A DNA stretch of 64,000 nucleotides from Ophioderma brevispina (Eukaryota > Echinodermata > Ophiuroidea > Amphilepidida > Ophiodermatidae), in assembly GCA_023653785.1 (NCBI GenBank), contig JAMKCH010019723.1, positions 1 through 64,000 of the forward strand. The letters are read 5' to 3'. The first letter of the stretch is position 1, and each line of letters opens with the position of its first letter. Shown here piece by piece: positions 40,501-48,489 of the stretch. The notes beneath the pieces were generated by a model. It had not been told where the DNA came from and did no database searches. It saw nothing but the letters and a program-made list of their open reading frames with translations. The translations under genes were made by a program, and so were the position numbers.

Positions 40501-43500
40501 AAAACACAGAAACCAGCTGGAATGACTTCAACGGACATGGTAGACGACCCAGCCGTTCCAAATCGTAAGATGGTGACATTGTCGTGGGATCCTACGGTTG
40601 ATAACATTGGAGAGACACCAGTTTGCTACAGTGCTCTTGATGGAGATGGGTAAGGCGCCAATTCCGAACACAAGCGTCTTTCAATAGGGCAGCCGCTGGA
40701 GGGCCGCTGGTTGTGTTAGGAAGCTATAATATTGGGACAGTCACTCATTCCCTTTTCTGTGAAGGTGTATGCCCAGTTCGAATTTTCAAATTCTGGCAAT
40801 TTTACGGGGGAGGAAGGGGCGGCCAAGATATCCTTAATTTTGATTTCTCTATCGGTGTAACAAGTAATCGCGAAACCTTGACAGAAAATTCTAAAAGAGT
40901 ATATGTTTTGTTCCATTCCACACCACAATCGGCTTGCGGATTGCAGTAGGTATTGCTTTGTATATTTTGGTTCATTTATAGAGATGCTTTAATCAACCCT
41001 CATAATGCACTTCGTGAGGTGCTCGTTTTCATCCGGGAACTTCTACCAGCCTCAAGTGAGCTAAAATCATACGGTTCAGAGATTCGGAGCATAATATTAA
41101 TACCGGAAAACTTACTTTATCTTTGACGTTAATTAGCTTTAAAAGGCCGAGTATGGCGGTAAATCGTCTGGCAGGCGACAATTAGGGCACGGTTAAAATC
41201 GAAAATTCCACCTTCTGCCGTAAATTCCTTTTAAATTCCTTTACGTGAAAAGGTACTTTGTACTGCAGTTTTAGGCACTGTTCGCCGACGCGAATGAACC
41301 AATTTCACATCAGATTGTTTTGTAAACATGATTAATCTACTTGTGGCTGGTACAAGTTCCCGGATGAATATAAGCACCTCACAAGGTGCATTATTGGGGT
41401 TGATCAAAGTTCGAATTGTTAACCAGGCTTTGCCGCCATCATCTGTAATTTTAATTATACTAGAACCATGCATTAAAGGTGGTATTGTAAAGAGGGTTTT
41501 ATGTAAACATGTGTTAAATAATCTGTGGTAATTGTTAAGGAATATTCCTCAAAGTCAATATTTCTTTCTGTGTTTATAGGTATACCAGCGGTGTGTCTTG
41601 TACATTTATCTATGTTGATGATGATCCATTGCATCCTGTTCCAGAGACCAGCCATCCTGCCCCCAATGCAGATGTCGCCATTCAAACAGGCGAGATTTGG
41701 ACCGTGCAATTCAACCATGAGGTGATAGATAAAATTCTAATGTAAAATATCTATGTTATACTTCAATTATACATAATTTAAGAATAACGTGAGCCAATAA
41801 TTTAAGTAAGAATTCAAACAAATATATTGCGACCAAGAGAGAAGAGAAAAACAATCCAGTTGCCTCCCATGATACTAAGAACATAATTGGGATAACCTGA
41901 ATCGTGAGGATCTGTGTGTACATCACAGCGACATCGGTAAGCCTTGATCTTTTCTGGATTCCGATGCCTCTTCCGTACCTAAACTGATGAAAACAGCTAT
42001 CCTAGGCAACCGGATTGGAAGAAGGTAGAGAACAAAGAAGAGACAGAAAAAAAATCACAATATTATAATTTGTGATTGAACTGCATCATGAAACAGGATA
42101 CATACTATGAGTCAAAATGCTGCCTTCAGGCGTAACTTGAAAATAGTTATTGACTGAGCTAAGCGGATACTGTTACGGAGTTTATTAGTTGATGAGTTGA
42201 CTGATTTACTCAGCTGGGAGCAAGAAGATGATCTCAAGGTTCTCGGTGGTAAATACAACTGGATGAGCCCAGAGATATAGGCAGGTGATATGCCGTGGAT
42301 GGCCTTATAGGTGAGAAGGTGAGGTGATATCTTAAAAGCTGCCCTCTGTTTAATCGGAAGCCAAACCAGTTGGTAGAGAGCTGGTATATGTTCTCAAGTC
42401 AGCATCTCAATTTTGTATTCGCTGAACCTTGGTCAATTCTCTTTTCTGGGATGCCATATAGTTGCAGGAATCCAGCCTAGATGTAACAAAGCCGTGGACC
42501 AATCTAATGGATTTTTCAAGGTGCTGTCGAAACTGCCCAATTTTCCTTATTGAGAGCCAAGCAGCTTTACATAAGCTGTAAATTTGATTGATCATTCTTA
42601 GTGACGAGTCTAGGATGACACCTAGGTTCCGTTCTTCAGTTGACGAACTTCAGCTGCGGACTATTAATATATAACCACTCCTGAGTGGTTTTATTCAGAA
42701 CACCGCGGATCATGGTGTAAACACAAGAAAACACACGCCGAAGTTGGTTCCATTGGTACCTTTATGGCTTTAATATCAACGAGTATGAGTCTGTGATATG
42801 AGTCTACTATATTCACGTTTGTTGAATAAAGGTACGTCAGTCCCGCAAATCAGGCTAAAAACTCTGGATGTCTTTAGCCCTTTATTAAGGATCCTATATG
42901 TTTTATCGTATGATATTTATGTGTATAAAATATATGTATTCTTTCAAGGTCCTATACTAGACTATTACTTGAGAGTAAATTGAAGAAATTTCATATTTTG
43001 AAAATGTGCCTGTGCCTATAACTGTTAATGACAGTTATAGGCAGTGACATGCGGGTCTTCATAAACGAAAATAATAATATGAAAGGCTCTTTATGCCATA
43101 CCTTGTTATGGATTTTACCTGTGTTGCTCGGTCGTGGTAATCTTCAAGCAACTATACATTCAACTTCAATTTGGAGTAAATGATCACGAGATCACTTACG
43201 AGACGAAAGAGAACTGTGAAGCTTTAATTGCACAGAGTGGCTTTCCCTCGTCTTATCAAGGGATTGACTATCCTCATCAGTAGTTACCCTAAGACGCTAA
43301 CAAAAATCGCTACTACTGCCTTGTGGATTAAGAAAGGTAATAGTTACTTTTTAACACAGTAGGCTTAAAATGGTTCAAGGTCACCCTAGAGTAAAACAGT
43401 TATAATGCACATTTTTCACAAAATGAGCTCAAATTCTTCATTCTTTATAGATGTAATGTAACGTTATGTGATTTGTTTGACCCACAGGCCCACAGGGTCT

Positions 43501-46500
43501 ACGTGGGATCAGCCATTTGGCCTCTGTTAGATATCTTTGAACTGATTAACGTAAAGTAAATGTATATTTCCTGTTGTAACATTCCCATACGAACAATTTG
43601 AAACCAATTTGAGATCAACATAAATGTTTACCCCATGATGGCCGTGAACAGTTTTTACCCCTTCGTGCAAAAAGTTGTAGATATAGGAAACTATACGTTT
43701 TTAATCCTTAGAACCAGATGAACATGTCTATACATCTTGTAAGGTGTATACCCCGTGTAAAACATTTACAAAATTTGCCTCTGTGAATTTACCCCTCCCT
43801 ATCTCAAAATGCTCAAGGATGACAAAATTGCATCATCAAGGTCTGGATTTCAGACGCAATGCAACGAGGACCTGGGTATCAATCAATCAATCAGAAAAAA
43901 TTATGTCCTAGCGCCAAATACATAAAAATGTTCAACGGCGTTCAAGCTCAAGAAAGTACTGCTGATAGGCATCCTGAAATAGATGGCTCTTCAGGAGCTT
44001 CTTAAACTGTTCAAAAGTACAATTTTTAATATGGCCAGGTAGGCTATTCCATAATTTGGGAGCATAGGCAGCAAAGGAACGGTCACCAAAAGAAACACAC
44101 CGAGTTCTTGGCTCAACAAGAAAAGTACCATCGGAGGATGATCTAAGCTGCCTTTGAGTTACCCGAACTTGAAGCATGATATCAGATGGAGCCTGTCCGT
44201 GAAGTGCTTTGTACACGAGTGCAAGAATTTTGCAATCAATGCGCTGTTTGATGGGGAGCCAGTGAAGTTCATTTACCAGTTCAGAAGTGATGGAGTCAAA
44301 CTTGCGCTTCCTGCAAATCAATCTTGCGGATATACGCTGCACATTTTGAAGTTTCTTCTGCAGTTTCTTGCTAATCCCCACCAACAAACTATTACAATAG
44401 TCAGGCAGAGCACGAGAGCAATAGCCATTTTTGTGGCATCTTCCGTGAGCAAATTCCGCACACGTCCAATGTGGATAGTATTGGTTAATAGTGCTGTATG
44501 CATGTGATTTTTTTACGAAAAAAGAGTGGTTTAAAATGCACGCCACTATTTAATTAAAACTTAAACGATGTGTTTGGTGTGTCTTTTCTTCAGATTCAAA
44601 GGCCTACAACATCCGCTTTCATTAAAATTGTAGATTCTGTTAGTCGCGAAGTCGCTTTTGAAATCGACGCAAAGGATTCAGTGTAGTATTCAATGAGCGC
44701 AGTATTGACTTCGTTCCGTCTCGTGATGATCTTTTCAGTGGTTCTAATAAAGGAGTAAAACAGTTTGAGTTGCAATAGATGAGGGTGTGGCCATGCTACG
44801 ATGGAGGGGTGTGTGGTTACCTCAAGCAGACCAGTGGCAAGTGGACGTTGACAGGTAAAGTCAGTTAGCTGGTACGGAATAAAGCGATAATAATTTGTGA
44901 ATTGATAGCTATACTATATATAATACACATAGTGGACCAGTTTTATACTGGTAGCAAGTCACAAGCAGTAATCAGTATTTACTGGTTGCTGCTGGGTGAA
45001 TTGGGTGCAGAATACCATCTCAAACACCACTAGCCTAGTCTTGCACTGTAAAATTGAGGTTAAGATTCTGCACACTATACTTCGGCCTGAAATAAGGAGT
45101 GACGTCATAGCTTTCACGCAGTCTTACACGTGTAAATCGCAGTAATCGCAGACTAAGCTATACATCACTCCTTAGTTCAGCCGGATGAAGTATAGCGTAT
45201 TAAACAGCATTTTTGATATATCTGTTTAATTTTAACAGTTGAGATGACTCCTTCAAGTATCTGTTCCAAGTTGGTTTAAATTGAATGAATCATACCGTTA
45301 GTATGTCATAGCATAATGGTGTACGTAGGAACTAAATGTTTAAATTTACGGCATAGTTTAATGTTTTGCAAGCTGACACTGCATTAGTGTCAATGCGACA
45401 GGTCGTTTGTTCCTGAATCTAGAAATCCTAAGCCATATAGAATAAAGTAGGTTTGATAGTCACGGTAAATTGATTTATACTTTACTGACAGTAAAATGGC
45501 AGTTCGTGTTTTGGAAACTCCTATGATTACTTAAAATATCAGCAATAGTATACTATGTTTTGGGTAATGCGCAAGAAAATTCAGTTTCTTGACATTTGCT
45601 CATAAACAAATATAAATCCGATAAATATATAAATAAATCAATCAACTCTCTATTTCTAAGATACACTACCTGTCAACCATGTTTACCCATCTCGTTTCAT
45701 CCATGGCCACCACCTGAGTTGAAGCCAGTACCAGTTGAATGTAAATCGGAACACTTGAACTACCCGACCAAGTGGGAGAACAAAATGAAACATGCTTCAT
45801 CCATCTGCCGGAAGATACCGTTACTGTGTCTGGAGGAGTCATCAACGTACCCTACAGGCTGTGCTGTCCAAGCACTTGCGACGGTATGTTTAAAATTCTA
45901 TACCCCAAAATATCTTGCGTATTTTTAGTATCCTCACTTTCCCACTGGTTTTAAAACGTCATGAATATAGCTCTTTTATGTTATTAAAGAATGTTTAGCA
46001 ATTTGTTTTCAGTTTTGCGCAGTACAAACAATCGTCTGGAGATCAACGTCTCATGGTCTATAGTGTCAAAAGCACTACTCAGGTCCCAAAGTAAACTAAT
46101 GTGACATCCTTTCCCTCCATGGCCCACATTATATCATTTTGGACCTTTAAGAGTACAGTCTCTGTATTGTGTAACTGTTTGTAGGCTGACTGCAATGATT
46201 CATGGAGAATATTGTGTGACATATGATCATTCAGCTTAGCAACTACTCGCTCAAGCACCTTAAAGATGAATCGAAGGTTCCTCACTGGACAATAGTTGTT
46301 TAAAATATTGTGGTCCAGGCTACTTTTGTTGAATAGAGGAATGACAATGGCGGATTTCAAAGGAGCAGGATTAAGACCTTCAGTAAGCGACATATCAACG
46401 ATGGAGGTGATGAGTGATTAGAGAACATCTAGATGTTGCTTAACCAGGAAGGATGAGGAGCCAGCAGGCTTGAAGTACATGGAGACTGAGAATGATTTCC

Positions 46501-48488
46501 TTGATTGCAGCTTCAGACACTGCAGTGAAAGTGTCCCAGGATATGTTGCTTTGTGAAGTCTGACAAAGAGGGACACCCGATCTTGCAAACTTGATAACAT
46601 ATCAAATTGTCTCAATCTTGGACATAAAGTAATCAGCGAACCGCAGAGTCATGATCAGGAAGTTTGTTAGGTTTTTCTTGTGTAGTATGTCACCAATGAT
46701 GGAAAACATGATCTTGAAGACATTCCCGTAGCGTAGTCAAGAATCTTATTGTTTTAAAAAGTATATCTAGTTCCAGGTTTGGGGTTTATTTCGCAATTGC
46801 TCTTGGCCTAGCAGTAAACTTAATAGTTTATTTTACTTCACCTACTCTTAAAAATAATAATCATGGTCAAATGAAAGGATTTTTTTCACAGGGATTGAGA
46901 CTAGTAACCTTCCGAGACTATAGTCTCATTCTAATATTCTATGCTGTGTTAAGCGATCCGGCAGATATTTTTAGTAACTAAAGCTCATACACAAGAATAC
47001 AAACCGTCGGCTGAATGCAAGACCAACGTAAAGTGACATTTTTGTCGAAATTGAGTTTTTGGTGAATTTTGAAAGAGGAGGCATTCGCGCATAATTTAAA
47101 CTATATGTGAAGATATATAAGCGATTAAACAAGTTTTAATTAGATAAAGAAGATAACGTATGTGCAATGCGCCTTTTCTGCTAATGCAAGACCAACGTAA
47201 GTGGCACTAACGTTGGTCTTGTATTAAACAATTTTGCCCCTTTTCAATGCAAGACCAACGTAAGTGGCACTTGCGTTGGTCTTGCATTAAACATTTTTTT
47301 CACCTTTTCAGTGCAAGACCAACGTAAGTGCCACTTACGTTGGTCTTGCATTAACAAGAAAATACTGATTTCACTTAAGTTCATTTCTTTGGTAAATAAA
47401 TATTTAATTACGTTTATCAAGGAGAAATTATTTGATTTATATCATACAAATACATTTCCTACTGTATTACCTGCTATAATTATGGACACACCACCTATAG
47501 AAACACAAAATGTTCTTCCTGTAAAATGCACTTACGTTGGTCTTGCATTCAGCCAACGAAACATGATCGATCGTGACGTTACCGGTGACAATAAGGTTGT
47601 GATCAACGTTTGGTCATAGTAAAATTAACGAAAGCCAAAAAACAACAGGGGTGATTCCTTCAGTAGATATCATCAGCGTTTTTTTGACATTTGGGTATAA
47701 AGTGCCAAAGGTCAATGGACCTCGACCATTATTTGAAATAGGTAACAAAGGTTTACAATTGTAATAAATGATTAGTATATTACCCAACTGTACAATACAA
47801 CTGACCTCGGACCTTTGTGTAGCCCCTGTGTTGTTTTAATAGCTTCATATATAAAATGAGATCTAGTCCCGACAGCAGTGGAATCTAGTAGAGTGAGCTT
47901 CTCTGTTTATATCTATACACTATTTTCGCAGAGTTTTTGTGTCTGTGTCCGTGGCTTCCGGTGGAGATCCTGGACCTCATCGCCAATGCACAGGATCTTC
48001 GCCCCGTGTATGTGGCTAACACAAACTCACTGATTTTCCTCCAAAACGACCGACGGCACGGTGAGCAAAGTACTTGATTGACAGATGCACAGAATTCTGC
48101 TCCCGCTCCACTATGTCTGTGTTGTTTATATTACGCCATGATACTACAAGCTACTACAGACAAAACACTCTCTCTTCTGAAGCGATTTAAAAAAATGATC
48201 ATAACCCCCTGCTTAGAACTGCATTTATCAAATAATGTGACTTCAAACTTAGGATTTATGTCAAAAGTAGGAGTGGATTATGGCTAGATTTCTTAAAATA
48301 TAAGGTGAAATTTCAGTTTAAATCACAAAACTCACGTACAAAACATAGACGTACAGTTTCTTCTCCACATTCTGACAGACGTTTTTGAAATGTTTTCATA
48401 ACATGTTTTCTGGGGTTACTTTATAACAGCATTTGGACCACCGGGAATTGTAGAAGCCCCAGGTCCACCAGAGGCACCGCAGATTTAA
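25340..48488 (+). CDS. Secreted cysteine-containing multi-domain protein, 12 coding exons, name unknown
   Basis: Twelve exons, each bounded by AG/GT sites, join in phase into about 670 codons plus a TAA. Order: signal-like hydrophobic start 'GIVLLLLVIQA' (residues ~28-38); a cysteine-spaced region ('GDPC', 'YVEC', 'TWICDDYD', 'CCWVKL'); a module starting 'DPDNDIVRCRYA' and continuing through 'GYHAVNVIIQDYERP'; a beta-rich segment ('VTLSWDP', 'WTVQFNHE'); a region with 'VPYRLCCPSTCD'; and a proline-rich tail 'PPGIVEAPGPPEAPQI'. No membrane segment follows the signal, so secretion or matrix deposition is inferred. The 'DPDxDxVRCRxA' pattern resembles unnamed extracellular proteins of marine invertebrates as I recall them; no formal family is claimed. 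Three single-base gaps, two in exon 9 and one in exon 10, break the frame and may be assembly errors or decay. ATG 25340 has the better context; ATG 25370 is in frame and also plausible. Confidence 0.75.
26620..26825 (-). repeat. Dispersed repeat, inverted copy (partner at 19540-19745), in intron 1
   Basis: Reverse-complement match to 19540-19745, with the same 'TTCCGGATCCGGAA' palindrome at its centre. It lies in intron 1 of the secreted-protein gene. Confidence 0.7.
27269..27393 (+). CDS. Secreted-protein gene, exon 2
   Basis: Acceptor 'AATTCACAG', donor 'GACAG/GTAAGT'. Starts in phase 0 and leaves two bases. Encodes 'IQLTYQVGFTIQMG', then 'EGDPCTPE' and 'GSGYVECD'. Only this frame is open. 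Confidence 0.8.
27690..28400 (-). pseudogene. Non-LTR reverse transcriptase fragment, N-terminal half (intron 2)
   Basis: Read on the minus strand in pieces: 'GKSTGTDNIDPDIAKE', 'HIITPLLNIFNQSLSTGI', 'CTVGFMPKRSTSLTLLEL', and 'TMGIFLDLSKAFDTKDYD' with the first catalytic Asp of the polymerase palm. Several frameshifts and stops interrupt it. The C-terminal half is missing. The motifs differ from the family at 15898, so this is a second retrotransposon lineage. Confidence 0.8.
28400..29445. other. Intron 2 DNA, no feature assigned
   Basis: AT-rich with overlapping short open frames at 28686-28912 that lack splice or domain support. Confidence 0.35.
29452..30230 (-). pseudogene. Non-LTR retrotransposon, 3' half, left piece of a split copy
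   Basis: On the minus strand: 'SASFGIYKIGRIRRY', 'YNSLLCGLPFSHIAPLQRV', 'QNSAARLVTLTNRYDHI' and a C-terminal 'SNSLPVDVRNAPTVSTFKTR'. The 3' end is 'AGCGCTTTATAAGTGGCAA' with an ATT-repeat tail at 29452-29467. Frame changes are frequent. Its upstream protein sequence resumes at 31795-31560, beyond an oppositely oriented element. Confidence 0.85.
30232..31540 (+). pseudogene. Non-LTR reverse transcriptase, inserted in the opposite orientation
   Basis: Starts with 'CLTNEFSDYFVGKVHTIRNN', then an open frame 30446-31066 with 'LSSGCFPAQLRRAIITPVIK', 'LRNYRPVFNLPFLGKVIEKV', 'LQSAYRSAHSTKTALL' and 'TLDVTAAFDTVDHKI'. After a frameshift it continues with 'DYGVPQGSVLGP', the catalytic 'YADD' and 'WMTANKLMLNQSKTELFI' to about 31467. 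The 5' part of the element (endonuclease) is absent. It interrupts the minus-strand copy whose halves lie at 29452-30230 and 31560-31795. Confidence 0.85.
31560..31795 (-). pseudogene. Non-LTR retrotransposon, right piece of the split copy
   Basis: The minus-strand frame reads 'KMTTKTEIVHFHSKYR', then 'SAKDHGVTLDWTLQMKDHI'. This is the segment that normally precedes the 'SASFGIYKIGRIRRY' block seen at the start of the left piece (30230), so the two pieces are one copy split by the + strand element. Confidence 0.8.
31830..32900. other. Intron 2 DNA, no feature assigned
   Basis: No recognisable coding or transposon motif. A G-run lies near 32010-32020. Confidence 0.35.
32916..33041 (+). CDS. 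Secreted-protein gene, exon 3
   Basis: Acceptor 'TTTTCCGCAG' after a pyrimidine tract. The phase-2 junction completes a Ser codon. Encodes 'CSGDAQSQRLTWICDDYD' and 'PQPEFEI'. The donor 'ATCAG/GTTCAT' is weak but keeps phase 2 into the next exon. Confidence 0.75.
33425..33712 (-). mobile_element. tRNA-derived SINE (intron 3)
   Basis: On the minus strand a tRNA-like head has an A-box-like 'TTGGCGTAGCG' (33686-33697) and a B box 'GGTTCGATCCC' (33642-33652). It is followed by 'TTTTCTCCGGGTACTCCGGT' and a tail ending in 'GCGCCTTGAGCACG' with 'GTGGATATGTCGCGCG'. Head-plus-body structure and length (~290 bp) fit a SINE. It is not a functional tRNA gene because the acceptor stem does not pair. Confidence 0.75.
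33990..34860. repeat. Long foldback repeat, family F1 copy 2 (intron 3)
   Basis: The left arm starts 'TGACCTAAAACAAATTGCAA' and the right arm ends, in reverse complement, 'TGACCTCAAAATAATTTCAA'. Inner paired blocks are 'GTCAAAAGTCTAGAA' with 'TTCTAGACTTTTGAT', 'AAAAAGGTATAGTTTG' with 'CAAACTATACCTTTTT', and 'GGTTCAAGGTCATCCTGG' with 'CCAGGATGACCTTGAACC'. Each arm is about 400 bp, so the transcript would fold on itself. Confidence 0.8.
35241..35437 (+). CDS. Secreted-protein gene, exon 4
   Basis: Acceptor 'GTTGAGTACAG', donor 'CCAG/GTGAGA'. Enters in phase 2 and exits in phase 1 (197 bases). Encodes 'YDSCCWVKLASP', 'ARVNLAPRSDGRINSSP' and 'YKGCEYLLRIP'. This is one of the most protein-like pieces in the window. 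Confidence 0.85.
35983..36049. repeat. Perfect 32-bp inverted repeat with 3-nt loop
   Basis: Arms 35983-36014 and 36018-36049 are exact reverse complements; the loop is TTC. The arm contains 'TGCACCAATAACGTATG'. Two shortened copies of the 'GTTAACACAATTTCATTGT' core lie just upstream (35938-35980). Located in intron 4. Confidence 0.9.
36050..37490. other. Intron 4 DNA, no gene seen
   Basis: Contains a perfect 24-bp palindrome at 36709-36732 ('CCACTGACCTC' and its complement around TA). The minus-strand open frames at 36263-36707 have no supporting motif. Confidence 0.4.
37490..37740. repeat. G-rich dispersed repeat (partner at 17930-18230), intron 4
   Basis: Follows a G-run at about 37473-37487. 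Shares 'AGGGATGTGCGG', 'CCTTAAGAACTGAATTATGC', 'CTGCTGGAGAG' and 'CCGCACATACCCGTA' with 17930-18230. Contains internal 'GGGGCTTGGGAACTG'-type repeats. Confidence 0.65.
37813..38030. mobile_element. Small inverted-repeat element (intron 4)
   Basis: 'TTCGCCATTTACGGGGAGAG' with 'CCTCGGACTGGC' on the left pairs with the reverse complement of 'GTTCGAGGCTCTACCTGCAA' with 'ATGGCGAATCG' on the right, about 40 bp per arm. The open frame 37925-38179 that covers the right arm is probably not a gene. Confidence 0.55.
38512..38627 (+). CDS. Secreted-protein gene, exon 5
   Basis: Acceptor 'TTTAATTTCAG', donor 'AGC/GTACGT'. Enters phase 1 and ends in phase 0. Encodes 'ASDPDNDIVRCRYAKSDE', then 'GECSSDQTKACGVP'. 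The Asp-rich 'DPDND' with the Cys-Arg pair marks the start of a repeat-type extracellular module. Confidence 0.85.
38796..39140 (+). mobile_element. tRNA-derived SINE (intron 5)
   Basis: A-box 'TGGCATAGTGG' (38803-38813) and B-box 'GGTTCAAATCT' (38846-38856) are 32 bases apart in a tRNA-like head starting 'GGAGCGTGGCATAG'. A non-tRNA body of ~280 bp follows. It differs in body from the SINE at 33425-33712. The open frame 38756-39070 is this SINE read through, not a gene. Confidence 0.75.
39434..39705 (+). CDS. Secreted-protein gene, exon 6
   Basis: Acceptor 'CAATTTCAG', donor 'AAGCC/GTACGT'. Phase 0 in, phase 2 out (272 bases, the longest exon). Encodes 'KKGCILTFDTRAIDEGYHAV', 'IQDYERP', a hydrophobic strand 'LSKVSLLFLLLVDG' and 'PPSCKTVRPGEHFEM'. 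The hydrophobic stretch is short and interrupted, so it reads as a buried strand rather than a membrane span. Confidence 0.85.
40488..40649 (+). CDS. Secreted-protein gene, exon 7
   Basis: Acceptor 'TTTTTCGCATGTAG', donor 'GATGG/GTAAGG'. Phase 2 in and out. Encodes 'IAKIKTQKPAGMTST', 'NRKMVTLSWDP' and 'VCYSALDGDG', which looks like a beta-sandwich edge (Ig- or fibronectin-like fold possible, not proven). Confidence 0.85.
40990..41404. repeat. Foldback repeat (intron 7)
   Basis: 'ATCAACCCTCATAATGCAC' with 'GTGAGGTGCTCG', 'TTCATCCGGGAACTT' and 'TACCAGCC' on the left pairs with its reverse complement at about 41340-41404. Arms are about 65 bp. Upstream, 40790-40890 resembles the repeat near 48970-49030 ('GGCCAAGATA', 'TAACACGTAATCAC'). 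Confidence 0.7.
41580..41721 (+). CDS. Secreted-protein gene, exon 8
   Basis: Acceptor 'CTGTGTTTATAG', donor 'CATGAG/GTGATA'. Phase 2 in, phase 0 out. Encodes 'YTSGVSCTFIYVDDDP' and 'GEIWTVQFNHE'. Confidence 0.8.
41800..42115. other. Intron 8 DNA, no feature assigned
   Basis: No open frame or repeat boundary recognised between exon 8 and the retroelement fragment that starts near 42120. Confidence 0.3.
42120..42670 (-). pseudogene. Non-LTR reverse transcriptase fragment, C-terminal (intron 8)
   Basis: The minus strand encodes 'SLCKAAWLSIRKIGQFRQHL', 'LVHGFVTSRLDSCN' and 'RELTKVQRIQN', followed by a frame-broken C-terminal region. The motifs match the thumb region of CR1-like polymerases. 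Confidence 0.8.
42680..43320. other. Intron 8 DNA, no feature assigned
   Basis: A short inverted pair 'ATAACTGTTAATGACAGTTAT' lies at about 43018-43038. Nothing else supported. Confidence 0.35.
43330..43840. repeat. Foldback repeat, family F2 copy 2 (intron 8)
   Basis: Shares with 24390-25060 the blocks 'GGTTCAAGGTCACC', 'GACCCACAGGCCCACAGGGT', 'ACGAACAATTTGAAACCAAT', 'TTTTTAATCCTTAGAACCAG' and the end 'TCCCTATCTCAAAATGCTCA'. The outer arms seen in copy 1 are missing. Confidence 0.65.
43870..44546 (-). pseudogene. Non-LTR reverse transcriptase, C-terminal third (intron 8)
   Basis: A clean minus-strand frame reads 'DYCNSLLVGISKKLQKKLQN', 'QRISARLICRKRKFDSIT', 'LHWLPIKQRIDCKILALVYK', 'ALHGQAPSDI', and ends 'APKLWNSLPGHIKNCTFEQF'. 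Downstream lies a tail of AATC repeats (about 43880-43892), a common 3' end for CR1/L2-like elements. 5'-truncated about 50 bp before exon 9. Confidence 0.9.
44594..44854 (+). CDS. Secreted-protein gene, exon 9, with two single-base gaps
   Basis: Acceptor 'CTTTTCTTCAG', donor 'GACAG/GTAAAG'. Starts 'IQRPTTSAFIKIVD' in phase 0. At about 44680 the reading must slip by one missing base (otherwise TAG at 44684) to give 'VVFNERSIDFVPSRDD'. At about 44774 a second missing base (otherwise TAG at 44776) leads to 'IDEGVAMLRWRGVW' and 'QWQVDVD'. With both gaps the exon leaves in phase 2, as exon 10 requires. Either the copy is decaying or the consensus has dropped bases. Confidence 0.7.
45073..45197. 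mobile_element. MITE-like hairpin, ~125 bp (intron 9)
   Basis: 'ACTATACTTCGGCCTGAAAT' with 'AAGGAGTGACGTCATAGCTT' pairs with the reverse complement of the right side ('AAGCTATACATCACTCCTTA' with 'GTTCAGCCGGATGAAGTATA'). Arms are about 50 bp, with a ~25 bp centre. Confidence 0.7.
45661..45883 (+). CDS. Secreted-protein gene, exon 10, with one single-base gap
   Basis: Acceptor 'CTCTCTATTTCTAAG', donor 'GACG/GTATGT'. First frame reads 'TTCQPCLPISFHPWPPPE' and 'NYPTKWE'. One base is missing near 45779, after which the frame reads 'QNETCFIHLPEDTVTVSGG' and 'VPYRLCCPSTCD'. 'NET' is a potential N-glycosylation site. Exits in phase 1. Confidence 0.7.
46020..46740 (-). pseudogene. Non-LTR reverse transcriptase, N-terminal half (intron 10)
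   Basis: On the minus strand: 'PAGSSSFLVKQHLDVL', a stop, 'SLITSIVDMSLTEGLNPAPL', 'KSAIVIPLFNKSSLDHNI', 'NYCPVRNLRFIFKVLERVV', 'LHESLQSAYKQLHNTET', then in another frame 'DLSSAFDTIDHETLI'. The fragment stops just after the first palm Asp. Confidence 0.85.
47009..47554. mobile_element. Element with inverted termini and three internal hairpins of the same motif (intron 10)
   Basis: Outer termini 'GGCTGAATGCAAGACCAACG' (47009-47028) and its complement (47535-47554) bound about 545 bp. Inside are three compact hairpins, at 47183-47226, 47246-47288 and 47310-47352. Each is built from 'ATGCAAGACCAACGTAAGTG' and its complement 'CTTACGTTGGTCTTGCATT' with almost no loop. The spacers between hairpins are T/C-rich and 20 bases long. 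The open frame 47311-47619 runs through hairpin 3 and the right terminus and is unlikely to be a gene. Confidence 0.8.
47932..48060 (+). CDS. Secreted-protein gene, exon 11
   Basis: Acceptor 'CTATTTTCGCAG' (ends 47931), donor 'CACG/GTGAGC'. Phase 1 in and out. Only this one of the three frames is open and it gives 'CLCPWLPVEILDLIANA', then 'PVYVANTNSLIFLQNDRRH'. It joins exons 10 and 12 in phase. Confidence 0.65.
48430..48488 (+). CDS. Secreted-protein gene, terminal exon 12
   Basis: Acceptor 'TTACTTTATAACAG' ends at 48429. Entering in phase 1, the frame reads 'AFGPPGIVEAPGPPEAPQI' and ends at TAA 48486-48488. The proline-rich tail is low in complexity but the phase agreement supports it. 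No canonical AATAAA was seen shortly downstream. Confidence 0.65.
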
Positions 48489-48489
48489 A

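Noticed and set aside
44776..44854. Alternative reading of the end of exon 9 containing 'PCYDGGVCGYLKQTSGKW'
   Set aside because: It starts after an in-frame stop and would leave the exon in phase 1, while exon 10 needs phase 2. The other frame is open and fits.
47183..47352. Regular hairpins and spacers suggesting a CRISPR array
   Set aside because: Only three units, palindromic repeats without variable spacers of fixed length, in a eukaryotic intron with transposon-like termini.
47311..47619. 102-codon + strand open frame
   Set aside because: It starts inside a hairpin and ends past the element's right terminus, with no protein-like motif.
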